NCBI GenBank assembly: GCA_016801845.1
Contig: CM028907.1
Location: forward strand, 23,066,598 to 23,130,597
From: Polydactylus sextarius
Taxonomy: Eukaryota; Chordata; Actinopteri; Polynemidae
Direction: 5' to 3'
DNA: 64,000 bases
The notes beneath the pieces were generated by a model, which did no database searches, had not been told where the DNA came from, and saw nothing but the letters and a program-made list of their open reading frames with translations. The stretch's first letter is position 1. The number at the start of each line of letters is the position of its first letter. Position numbers and translations under genes: made by a program. Shown here piece by piece: positions 10,814 through 22,368 of the stretch.

Positions 10814-13800
10814 TCCGGATTATGCCAGACCTGGACTGCCAGCTTCAAATGATACCTCTGTTTTGCCTCATTCGATTGAAATGGCTGTGGCCTGTACATC
10901 ATTCTCATCCAAAGAGAAACCGTTGGCAGAAAAAACCCAGCTGTCCCTGTCAGTTCAGACTCTTTCAGGTTTCCAGGTTGATGTGTTTTGAGGCGGAGTC
11001 CAGACCAGCTGCTGATTAAACCCCTAAATCTGACGGGACGCAAACTCTTGCCTCAAGTTCTTCTTTAAAACCTTTCAAGTAGCAACACTGCAACGCTTCA
11101 CGTAACATATGCACCAAGAAATGCAAACATTACAGTGGTCAGCCCTTGGTGATGTAATGACAAAGATCCTTCACTGGCAGCTATAGTCCCTTAAATAGTG
11201 TCCGGGGCCTTTATTTCCAATTCACTGTAGAAACAATCATTTAGATTTGCTCCCATTTGAACTTCCTGTAATGATTTCAAGTTAAAAACTCAGCTGCAAT
11301 TGAGTAGACAGGACTTGGCCACAGTTAATGAATAATCCAGAACAACAGTGTTGAAAATAGGATGATTATATTGTTGAATTTATTTATCTAAACTGGTAGA
11401 AATGTACATTATGCTTACCTGGCATGCACCTTATTTGGCACCAGCAGGTGGACTGCATCCGGTGGCGGGATCGTAAACCTGGCTTCAGATAAACTTTGTT
11501 TTTTTTTTTTTTTTTTGAGGAAACAGTAAAATGAGACACATTTGCAGACTGGACCTTCTAGTTTTTACTCAGACTTCTTGTACTGTTGTCGTTGTTTCTT
11601 TTTTTCTTCCATTTTATTTTGTTATTGTCATGTCTGCCTGTGCATGATCGTAACTTTCTTCGCTCAAATGTGGGACAATTGAACGTCGATGACTGATGAG
11701 ATTATCTCACAAACCTCAGGAAATTAGGGTTTGTGATGTCTGTTTACTATGTCGCTGACAGTTTCATGCAAGTTTAAATTTCATTTAACCAAAAATGTCC
11801 TTTGGTCAGCAGTTGACAAAAAAGTTAGTCAGGTAATGGAGGAGAGATCAGACGATCTTAAATACTAAAATGATATAATGTTGTGGTTTAAAAAAAATAG
11901 TTTGATTTATTTGAAACATTGCAAGCAAGAAAGAAATTATCTTCTATTGGACCAAGTGGAGCCTTCAGTCACATTTTGTTGCTTTAGGAAAGTAATGTTC
12001 ATAGTTTGGCAGTTTTATATAAAACAGCACAGTGCGATAAAACGAATCTTGCTGCTCTGGTAACTTCTCTTTTCTTTTATGAGCAGTTATAAATTTCTCT
12101 CCAGTCCCACAGTTTGAGGCATGCAGTGTGGTTCTGTGATATTTGCTCGCATATTGGTACTATGGATTGACTTCATTACAATGTAAAAACACATCTAATA
12201 TGTTGACGATTGAAACGTGGTGACACTGAATATTTGTATTGATTTACAGGGCAGCTCTGGTGAAATGATGTGTGGTCCACCAGCACTGATTTGCAGAAGG
12301 TTCTGGATATATTTACTCTTGTGTTGTATTCAGGTTTTACTGGTTTAAATCTGCTTTTTTTTTTTTTAGCCATGTTGGGGAGCAGATGTTACTATTTGTT
12401 GAAAAGTCAATTTCTGCCACAAAGACTGTGAAAATCAAAACCAAACTTTTCTTTCAGATTGTTTAAATAAATGTTTTGGGAGCTTGTTTATCTCTGGAAG
12501 GTGCAGCTATCTATCTAGCTAGCTAATCTCTTTAGACTGTTTAGCATGAAGCTAATATAACTAAAACCAAGAAATACATCAATTATAAGCTGTCGATGTG
12601 ACATATTACCAAAAGAGGTCATTGACATATACATACATTGTAAATTGCGTTTGGTAGCCTAGAGGCATTTACTTTTGCAAAACTTGCTAATGGCTGTTAG
12701 CCAGCAAGCTAAGATTTTGTTAGCTTATACAGAGGTCACTCTTTGTTCCTAAAAATAATTGTATCTTAATGAATGATGAGAGACTATAGAATTAATTAAT
12801 TATTCTGTATTTCGAATGTATCTTTACCGGTTTAATATCTGTTTTTTCTTTTTTTCAATTTGAATAAATTGCAAAAAATATGCCAGCTAACCACTGGAGT
12901 TTAGCTTGCTAGCCCAAACTAGCTTTGTAGCTAATAAACGGCAATGTGTTTTTGATGATATAAGTATATGATAAAATGTTTTGACAGTAACGTGTCTGTA
13001 ACTGTGAGGGTTCGTCATCTGTCAGGAAAGAATCGACATTTCCGACAAGCTAACGATGTTACATGTTTCTTTCTATGCATATTAGCCTTATAGTAACAGG
13101 CAGTTTAACAGCTAAACTATGCAAAAAGATGCATGCTGCTGAACTATTTCTTACCTTTTTACAAGGTATTACATATAAATCCTGACATGCTAACCGACTA
13201 GCTTGAAGGTTGAGTGTTGATCTAAAAATGGGTCGTGGCTCCCTGAGAGGTAAAATTAGGTTTTTATCTAATTTATTCATTCATGTTTTGGGGGGTTCTG
13301 CCCTTCTGCGCTGCTTTAAGTGTTGGGGTGGTTTTTACATTTTGCAATTAAAAATGAAATAAAACTGGCTAGTTGTATTTAGCATATCATCGCAGCATGT
13401 CATGGCTTTGAAAGGCAAAAACTCAAAATCAATTCCCTAACAACTGAAGTGTAATGTAAAAAACAACAACCTGTAAATGGTTTGTTAAATAAAGTGATCA
13501 TTATACATGAATGACATTTTGACATTTCTTAAATTTTTGACACCTCACTATATGTTTTTATGCCCTTTGACGTCTTACTTTTCTACCATTTTAACAACAT
13601 ACTACACTATGATGTTTTAGACATTAAAATCTTTTCTCCTGATTGGTCGGTTTGGATGCAAGGACGATGATGTCATGACACAAATATCTCTTTTCATTAA
13701 CTCTCTTTATTACCAACATTTTACAGTTTTACAAATTAACTTTACATCATTTACATTTTATTGTTTTACATTATTTTACAGTGAAGATTTTCCAGAATTA
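10814..13800. other. Intergenic interval between the small gene and pex6
   Basis: The two genes converge here. No coding exon is evident. A plus-strand AATAAA in 'tttaaataaatgt' near 12,465 could end the small gene's transcript. From about 12,480 to 13,200 the sequence is rich in 'gctagctaa' and 'ttagc' words typical of degraded teleost interspersed repeats. Confidence 0.55.
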
Positions 13801-13814
13801 GACAGACATTCATT

Positions 13815-13820
13815 TTTATT
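13815..13820 (-). terminator. pex6 polyadenylation signal (AATAAA)
   Basis: First minus-strand AATAAA below the pex6 stop codon, 137 bases downstream. Further AATAAA copies at 13757-13762 and 13706-13711 could serve as alternatives. Confidence 0.55.
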
Positions 13821-13956
13821 TTTAATTAATTTGTAATTTTATCTGAATCTTCAGCTTTATGAAACATCTAGTTTGATACTGAAGGGTGAACATTGTCATC
13901 ATTGTCTCAGTGAACAACAATCACTTTTTTTAATGTCATTTCTGTGTATAGATATT

Positions 13957-16205
13957 CTACTTCACAGTGAGTTTCTGTTGGATGTTTCTGTATCGCAGCA
14001 GCTCCTGGTCTGAAACAGACGGCTTGAAATGTTCTAACGCTGTAGAGAAATCCTCCATGGAGAGGAGGACAGGGGAGTCCTCAGAGTCCACTCCTAAGAC
14101 AGAAAAAATCATGCCATCTGATATAAAACAACATCATCTATCATCATCTATCTCATTGTGGGACTTGTTCTGGTTTCTTACCATTGTCAATGAGAGAGAT
14201 CTTCCTCTTGATGGCGGCCGTCATGGCATCTGAACAGAGAGCGTAAAGGTCGGCGCCGGTCATGTGAGCTGGACATTGATCCACCACCTCCTCCAGGTTC
14301 ACGGCGGGGTCCAGCTGGAACCTGAGACCAACCATCAGGTTATATGATTACAGCTCAGTTTAAATGAATCTACTGACATTTACATGTTGCAGTACATGTT
14401 ACTTGTACTGTTTTATATTCCTGCAGGGGGCGCAGTTCTTACTTTCTGAGAATGGCCTGAAGAACTTGGAGCTGAGAAACTCGATCCTCGTTGATGCCAA
14501 CGTAGACCAACTTATCAAACCTGAGGAAACAGAGACGTGTTAATTACTAACTTTTTAACCACCAAGGACAGAAACACAAGATTTAAACACAGCACTGACG
14601 TATTCTGACCTCTGTGTTGTGTTTTGTTATTAAGTAAGAAAGTTATAGTTTTTATAAAGTAAATTTGTTACATGTACATGCCATATTTTGTGACATTTCT
14701 GACAAATTTTGGATGCCATGATTTTTTACAGTCTACTGAAACCTTATGACACTGACATTTTAATGACATTTTTGATGGCTAATGCCTTTTGGCAACATGC
14801 TATATTTTGACTTTTGACTGAAATTTCAATTTGACACTTTTATGACCTCAAGTATCATCATGAAGATATAAACAGTGCGTGTGTGTGTGTGAGAATGGCA
14901 GCTCTGACCTGCCAGGCCTCAGCAGTGATTGGTCGAGGAGGTCTGGACGATTTGTGGCTCCGATCACAAAAACCCCGACAGATGAGTGCAGAGCATCGAG
15001 CTCGGCCAGCAGCTGAGACACAACTCTGTGCGCAGTCACAACAATATGGAGTCAGATGGACCAACATTAAGTATAAAACATTCGTCATGTTACTGCCAGA
15101 TGAGATCAGGTTAACGCTCACCTGTCCATCACTCCTCCAGAGTCTCCACTACGCCCCCTGCTGGGAGCCAGAGAGTCCAGCTCATCAAAGAAGACAACAC
15201 ATGGAGCAGCTGAACGCGCTCTGCAAAACACTGAACAGCATAGTTGGATATTATCAATAATTCACTAAGTTTTTTTGTATTTGTTTATTTCTGTTTTTCT
15301 TGTCTTAAATCATTGATGTTTGAAAGTAGAAAACTAAACTACAACTTCCTCTAGCCTGTGTTTTAATGCCATGTCAGTATGTGTTGCTGTGGAAACTGAA
15401 GTGATATGAACCTTCTCTGATGTTCTCTTCGCTCTGACCCACATACATGTTGATGAGCTCTGGACCTTTAACACTGACACAAGAAGAAAAACAGCAGATA
15501 TAAACGTGTCGATCATCAACACAACAGCAGATTGTTAGAAATGTTCTCAGATCTGATGAAAACATTACTATCACAACTTCACAAAGTTGACATCACTTTA
15601 ACCCCCTTCAGGTATAAGGGAGGATTTTATTTTGAAAGGTCAGCTGATGGTGACAAGCTGGCTCTGTCTCTACCTGAGGAAGGTCATGGAGCACTCTGTG
15701 GCGACGGCTTTAGCCAGCAGTGTCTTCCCGGTGCCCGGTGGTCCGTAGAGCAGGACTCCGGTCCGATGGAGACCCAGAGACAGGAGCTCTGGACGCTGCA
15801 GAGGAAGCTGCACTGTGTCCAGGATCTCCTTCTTCACCTGCCGCAGACCCCCGACGTCCTCCCATCGCACATTAGGGATCTGTTTACACAGAGAGGGTGT
15901 TACCATGACGATGGAGAAAATGACAGCATAATCAAGTCGACACAGATTGACGAACTGAGGTGAGTGTTTTTTACCTTCGGGGCTCCGATGGCCTTGGATT
16001 GAGCTTCCTGCACAGTCTCTAGGGCCGAGACGAAGTCCTGGTTCTGGACTGAGACGCCACTGGAGCAAAGATCCACCTGCTGACGACCAGAGCTGCAAAC
16101 AGGAAGTTACTGAAGACAACTGACAGCACAAACTACAACTTTGTAAAAACTCTATGTAACTACGTCAATACTGGTTTAAAAAAAATCTTTATTTTATTTT
16201 ATGTA

Positions 16206-16246
<41 letters not shown>

Positions 16247-19200
16247 TAGGGGTGTTATTAATCATCTAATCGATGCATTGAGACGTAGACATGAACGATT
16301 AAATATCGATTTAGTGGAAGACCATAATCGATTATAGTTAGGGATGTCCAAGTTTGTTTTGAATGTGTGTTGGAAAATATAATTAATTAATTTGTAGCGT
16401 CAGTGTTGATTTTGTGGTGACCGCCACACATTGATCATTATGTATGTATGTGAAACCCTGCAATCATCTGGCGACTGTGTCACTTCGTTCGCTTCTTCGA
16501 TTCTATTCATTGATACGCTTCTGGGTTTTAAAAATTCAGAGGGGTGGGACGGACTTTACCGATCATTTTCTCTGTGACCACTTCATTGTGTTAATATTAA
16601 TTAACTACACGCTGCAGTGTGTGTGTGTATGTGTGTGTGGAGGACACGGACTGTAACACTTTGATTTACATCACATCATTGTGAGGAAGAGACAGTTGAC
16701 AAGGAGATTGAGACTTTGAGGTTGAACTGTGGAAGACCAGCAATCTGTGCATTCTGGAAAAGTCCAGAACGGCCATAGTCACGACAGTCCTGATACTTTT
16801 TATTTATATATTAGACTGACCGGTCCATAAAACCTGTAGATCAGCAGCCCTTGATGTACACCAGACACGCTGGTCAAAAGTCAATATCAGACATCCTTAA
16901 TTATAATGTACGACGTGTGTGTTGTTGTTTCTCACCAGCTGTGTCTCAGTCTCCTGCAGGCTGCTCGACCAGCCTCCGCCATCAGGACGTTGATGTCCTT
17001 CAACACTGAACCCTGAGCAACACAAACGTTGTTCATTAATAAACTTTTCACTTCCTGTTGGTTTCTGTTCTGGTCCGTTTCCACAGTGACGTACCGCCGT
17101 GAGCTTGGCGAGCCGCTCCAGGTTCACGTCCGTCCCCAGGTTAATGTCTTGGCTCAGGCTGACCAGCATGGAGCGCCGCTGCTCCTCAGACGGAACATCC
17201 ACTGCCACCTGGTGGACGAACGCTGCCATGATGCCCGCAGACAGATCCCTTGGTCTGCAGACCGTCGCCACCACAGCCACTGCCATGCTGAGACACCGCC
17301 ACAGACAGACAGTTAACATGCGCTTCCACAGTGACAATGGCTTAACCATCCACAAACATTTGGCCATGCCATGACTGTCAGAGACCTGTTGGTGGCGCCG
17401 GTGAGCAGCTGACAGAGCGCCGCACGGATCCTGCCGTCCTCCTCCCCGCCACCTCTGGATCTAACCAGGAGCTGCAGGTTCCTGAGGAGCAGGACACAGG
17501 GACGCAGGGCGCCAGCGCGCTGGAACGCCGCCGCCAGCTTCACCTCAGAGGCGGCGGGCGTGTCGGCACACACACTCACACAGTCCAGCTGCAGGTAAAC
17601 AACAACAATAACAACAGGTACCGTGGGTAATTTAAACATGGAAAAAAAAGACAGAAAAAGAAAAGACCAGTGGACAGAGCTTGATAATGCACTTGTTACC
17701 AGGACATGAAACATTGATCAAAACAAACTAATCAGATTATTCAAATATGCCAGTAGGAGTTTGTGTTTTTACCTTCAGAAGGTGGAGGTGGAGCCTGCGA
17801 GTCGCTGCGCTAATTGCCGCAACCTTCCCACTTCCTGCTGGACCGTGGACGAGGACGGAGCAATGAGACAAAGAGCTGCTGTGACGCAACACGATAAAGA
17901 CATCACTGATCATGTGACCTTGTCATTTGTAGTGTTGTTTTTTTTTTTTTGGAGGGGGGGGGCATTACCTGTGGTGCAGGTGCGGCAGGATGATGCTGCT
18001 GATGAGATCGACGGTTTTGCTGAGGCCGGGTGGAGACAGACTGCTCCACGGAGACGCAGTGTCCTCAGAGAAACACCAGGGGGCGGCGCTGTTGGTGGAC
18101 GCACCCTGACGTGACGACAAGAAGACAAACAGAACTCTGAGTCGACTCATGAACTCATCGAACCACAGATACACAACAGGACGTCAGGTCAGGGGTCAAG
18201 GTCACCATGTAGAGTGAGGTGTGAAGTCTGTCGGCCAGGTGAGCTCTTCCTCCTGCGGATGAACAAACCTTCTGCACTTTGAAGAACAGCACCGGACACC
18301 TGACAGAGGTCAAAGGTCACAGTTAAGAAGAAAGTGGCTCCTACAATGATAGCTAATGCTACCATGCATACAGTAAAATATAATTATAGTAATTCATTTA
18401 CTGCAGCACTGGTGTGTGTTACCTGTTGATGCCCTCAGAGCTGTTTTCCAGCAGATCTGGATGTTTTTCACAGGGAACTGATAAAATGTCTCCCTGAGAA
18501 ACTAGTCTACGCAGAGAGTATGGATAAATCAGTGAAACATTTCAAAGACCAAAGCTGTGAGTGCGTAAAGTCATGAACATCTGGTCGCACTAATGTTGCG
18601 CTAACAGTCCAGATGCTGTTACCTGGGAGTGTTGAAGTGCTGCGACAGCAGGTCGTCGTAGCAGCCGAGGTTGTCGTACAGTGGAGATGTGACTGGCTGG
18701 ATGTGAAGCTCGCTGGCGAACGGCGGAGAAATTGAGCGGCAGAAACTGTCGGAGTGACCACTGGGTTCTGTGGGTGATGGCTGCCACCTCTGAGACAAAA
18801 CCAACGATTGATCACAGGAAGGATTAGAGGTTTTATCAATGCAGACACATCAGATGTTTGTGGTTTAACAATCTCACCTTCATCCTCAGTGAGCAGCTGG
18901 TTGCTAGGATCATCTCACCCTCAGTCATGTTGAACCACAGAGTCGCTGATATAAAACCTACATCATCATGATTCTGCAGGTCTGGACTCTGTGTCAAATC
19001 CACCACCACCACAGAGACTAGTCGCTCTCTGACCTCACTGTGACCTGACGGAGGTCTGGAGGCTGTGCCGGGTCTGGACAGCTTCACCCATTCCTGGTTG
19101 AACAGCCCGAGTCTGAGGAGCAGCTGTTTGCTCACGAATACGCAGCTGTCCACGTCCACGGGCTCCCCCTGATGACCCCTGACCCCTGTCCATCGCCGAG

Positions 19201-20474
19201 CATCCACCACCCGCACATCCACCCTGCACTCCAGCGCCTGCAGGATGCCTGAGAACCCGGAGCCCAGCAGTTTCCTGCTGTCAAGGAGAGATCGTCCTCC
19301 TCCAAGACCGTCGGCGTAGTGAGCGAAGTCTGAGACGCACAGTCTGAGTGGCCTGCAGGGCGGGGGGGTGGCGTCCACCGGGTCCCAGCAGTCCGTCAGA
19401 ACCAGGGAGGTGTCGGCTGTGATGCGTCCCTGCATAACGGGGCTGCACTCCAACACCATCAGGTCCAAGAGCTGCTGCTGCAACAACCACATAGAAAACA
19501 TGTTAACGACCAGACAAACAGGTCTTGTGATGTCACTGACGGGACATGCTGGAACTACATGTTAGCATGTTAGCATGCAAATGCTGAGACAGCGAGTAAA
19601 GCAATGAACTCAAACTTAAAAAATTGGTGTAGTTTCCACCACTGAAGACAACAAGTTGCTTATGCTAACATGAACTATGTAGTGACAGCAAAAACTTAGA
19701 TAAGGGACCTTTAAGAAAAATGTGATTTGCAATAATTCTGGTTGCGGCTTCTTAATTTCTTAAATTTATATCATTATTATTGTGACAATAACAATATATA
19801 TATACACACACACACATATAAATAAGTTATATATGCCCTTCGGTTTTATTACATTTATTTAGATTAAAACTAAAGTCTTAATACAAAAAATAAAACTGGA
19901 CAAGAATTTGTAAAATATAGTAAAAATAAACCATGTCCCGGGTCCTCCTCACCTGTCCCGGGTCCTCTCCCAGGGGGAGTCGGGGCAACAGCAGCGGGTC
20001 TCCCTGCCGGGCCAGCAGCCACTGTCCCGGGCGGCAGAGCTCCAGCAGCCCACCGGTGAACTGCTCAGCTCCGGCCCAGCGCAAACTCTGCCTGCTGCGG
20101 GCGCCCAGCACCACCCTGTCCAGGTTGACCGGCTCCAGAGCTCGCACAGTCCCGGTACCGGGCCGCTGGATACCGTGGTGCCGCAGGAAGAATCGGCTGA
20201 CGAACAGCTGCAACAGGCAGCTGGGCTCCGAGTCCGTGCTGGGGGACCTCCTCCCTCCACAGCCCGCCGTCTCCTCCTCGGTGAGCAGATGGACGCGCAG
20301 TAAAATCCCCGGTCTCTCGGAGCCGTGAGGCCGCTGCGGGGTGAAGAGGACGGTCGGTGGGTCGGAGTCATTCTGGAAAACTGAGTCCAGGTGAGAGTTT
20401 AGTATCAGAGCATCCAGAGGACTCAGGTGAGACGGGAAATTCTCCAGACAGCACAGCTCCACCTGCGCCGCCAT
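13957..20474 (-). CDS. pex6: Peroxisomal AAA+ ATPase PEX6 (peroxin-6), 18 exons
   Basis: PEX6 pairs with PEX1 in a double-ring ATPase, docked on peroxisomes by PEX26, that extracts ubiquitinated PEX5 for reuse. Exons, 5' to 3': 20474-19953, 19477-18878, 18789-18623, 18506-18423, 18299-18206, 18105-17969, 17875-17773, 17588-17386, 17287-17095, 17012-16936, 16092-15975, 15879-15674, 15473-15412, 15230-15122, 15025-14909, 14520-14443, 14321-14182, 14093-13957. They total 3147 bases in one frame, 1048 aa (human 980 from memory). All introns read as GT-AG. The N-terminal domains come from exons 1-4. The D1 ATPase has GPAGSGKV at about 546-553, with Val where a Walker A Thr/Ser is usual, and a Walker B lacking acidic residues (CVLLLRNLQ). 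D2 is intact: GPPGTGKT at 812-819, FFDELD with D871/E872, and IGATNRPDLLD. The protein ends ELLRYRNIQQKLTVK. The exon 7 acceptor is ambiguous by one codon. Confidence 0.97.
16204..16243. repeat. (TG)n(TA)n microsatellite in a pex6 intron
   Basis: A short TG run passes into about 28 bases of pure TA. It lies in the intron between pex6 exons 10 and 11. Confidence 0.9.
19560..19715. repeat. Teleost interspersed repeat fragment in pex6 intron 1
   Basis: It contains 'gctaacatgaactatgtagt', 'agcaaaaactta' and an end 'acctttaa'. The same words occur in the same order at 31,650-31,708. The 'acctttaa' terminus, read on the other strand as 'ttaaaggt', resembles the end of a common non-autonomous fish element. 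Confidence 0.55.
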
Positions 20475-20509
20475 CTTTGCCTACGTCACCACCGCTGCTG
20501 CTGCGTCAC
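20468..20509 (-). promoter_or_regulatory. pex6 core promoter motifs: YY1-like site over the start codon and two CRE-like boxes
   Basis: Read on the minus strand, the start codon sits inside AAAGATGGCGGC (20468-20478), which fits the YY1 consensus seen at many TATA-less vertebrate promoters. Just upstream are TGACGT (20483-20488) and GTGACGCA (20502-20509), half-sites of the CRE/ATF type. No TATA box is visible. The combination suits a housekeeping gene. The transcription start must lie very close to the ATG if the YY1-like site is functional. Confidence 0.5.
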
Positions 20510-20596
20510 AGTGTCCGGAGCCAGACACCGCCCCCTGGCGGATTATCAGAGGAACTACAACACAACTCTTATTACTGCTAAAAAAAAAATTAAATC

Positions 20597-20650
20597 ATAA
20601 CAACAACAACAACAACAACAACAATAATAATAATAATAATAATAATAATG
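20597..20650. repeat. (CAA)n(TAA)n compound microsatellite
   Basis: About seven CAA units run directly into about ten TAA units, just upstream of pex6. Confidence 0.95.
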
Positions 20651-20654
20651 AATT

Positions 20655-21340
20655 AGAGTTACAGTTGTGTTCCACTACATTTATCTAGATTAAAGCTAAA
20701 CTCAACTGAGTATAATTAAGGGGGGGCAGTGAGATACATCTTACATCACAAACAACTGTTTTTGAAATTGACCAATCCATTCTAGAGGACATTTCTAAAA
20801 GAGGAATTTCTATGAAAAGAAGATGTTCAGAATTCCTAGCATTTTTCACATGTTCCTGAATGTGGGTGGAACCGTTCTACATCAAAGACGAGGTAAAAAT
20901 ATTTTTTGAATCTCTGTCACCTTCAAGTACACTGGGTACAATTAGTTTACTCTAGTGGTTCTTGATGTTGGGGTCCGCCTCCTAAAGAATTAAAAAGATT
21001 AATTGAAATGGTTTGAGAAATGGTTATGAGATGTGAACTTACTAGACACATCCACTGAAATCTGAGAGATGACAGGGAGGCACAATATGTGACATTACAA
21101 AAGTTGAAAGTTTGGAAACGTTGGTAACAACTAGTAAAAAAAAGTATCAATAAGTAACAATCTTTCTTTGAATAGTTGTGGAGCCGAAGGATCTAGTAGA
21201 ATAAAGTCAAAATACTTTCTTAACTTCATGTTGTACCTCCAACAACCAGACTAGTTTTTCCTTTGGGTTCTATCAAAACTCAGACATGATGCATGTTAAG
21301 ACTGATCTGATCTGGACCAATGATCAGGTGACGTCCTTGT
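20655..21340. other. Intergenic interval between pex6 and ttbk1
   Basis: Both neighbours are on the minus strand, so this is upstream of pex6 and downstream of ttbk1. I see no gene, RNA or strong motif in it. Confidence 0.6.
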
Positions 21341-21342
21341 GT

Positions 21343-21348
21343 TTTATT
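21343..21348 (-). terminator. ttbk1 polyadenylation signal (AATAAA)
   Basis: First minus-strand AATAAA that I find below the long-isoform stop at 22369. It implies a 3' UTR of about 1 kb, with no other gene signal between. Confidence 0.5.
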
Positions 21349-22368
21349 TGAAACCATTGAGAAAATAACGACAAGACACCCTTCCACATGATCAAGACTT
21401 TACTTCACAGCTCAGTGCCCATTGACCCCCTCACAAACACAACATGGGCTCCAACAACCAGCAGACCTTTGCACTGTCAGCAGAATCCAAGCAGGTACAA
21501 CTTCCTCTCATGGTTAACCCTGTTTTTCTCATGCGTTAAAAAACAGGCATAGTGCCAACACATTGGAACAGAACGTTAAGGACTTGAAATTTACACAAGA
21601 TAAAAAATAAAGATGTCTTTATGGGAAATGATTCTATTATATACAATTCAGAGCATAAACAAAATAAAAACACCCAAAAAATAGAATGATTAAAGCATGC
21701 CCAATGTTATACCATGAGGAGGAGGCTAGCAGCCGAGTTCACATCCAACTCTTCTCTTTATCCAAGACTAAAATGATTACAGGATATAGCTAGGAATTTC
21801 TTACCACATTAACATAGTTCGGGCATTCAAACCAGACAAATTTGATCTTTTTTTCTGGGCCAATAGGAAGGGGAGAACTATATCAATTTAAAGGTACAGC
21901 TGTTTGTACATGTTGTTTTCCCTCTACAGATTCAGTGTATTTGCGATATACTTCACCATGCAATGTGAACCAAGCAGGGTACTGTCGACAGAAGAATAGT
22001 AATAGCTGTGAACAAGCTGGGAGTACTGTGTAAGGTGAGAGTCTCTGAAACTGGACTTGCTGGAGACCATGATTCTCAGCCCCAGAAACCAGTTAAATTA
22101 GGGATTGACCAGGGAGTTAGCAGACGTATCCATAGCACCATGGCAGCGACGCACCTGTACGACAGTCAATCAAGATTACTGGAAGCCCATGAAGATAGTT
22201 CAGTAAGCTGTCCTTGGAAAAAATAAGAGGTCCGTGTACGCTAAATGAAGTGAAGGAGGTCATTGTAACATCACAGAGTTAATATGGAATCAGGTGAGAA
22301 CCTTTGAGGTGTAGCTTGTCCGAAGACTGATTATACACAAACATGTCTCAGCAATGAGTCTCTTTGTA

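Noticed and set aside
18481..18508. Acceptor 'tttctcag' for pex6 exon 4
   Set aside because: It breaks the frame. The acceptor 'ctctgcgtag' 12 bases upstream keeps it and restores family sequence.
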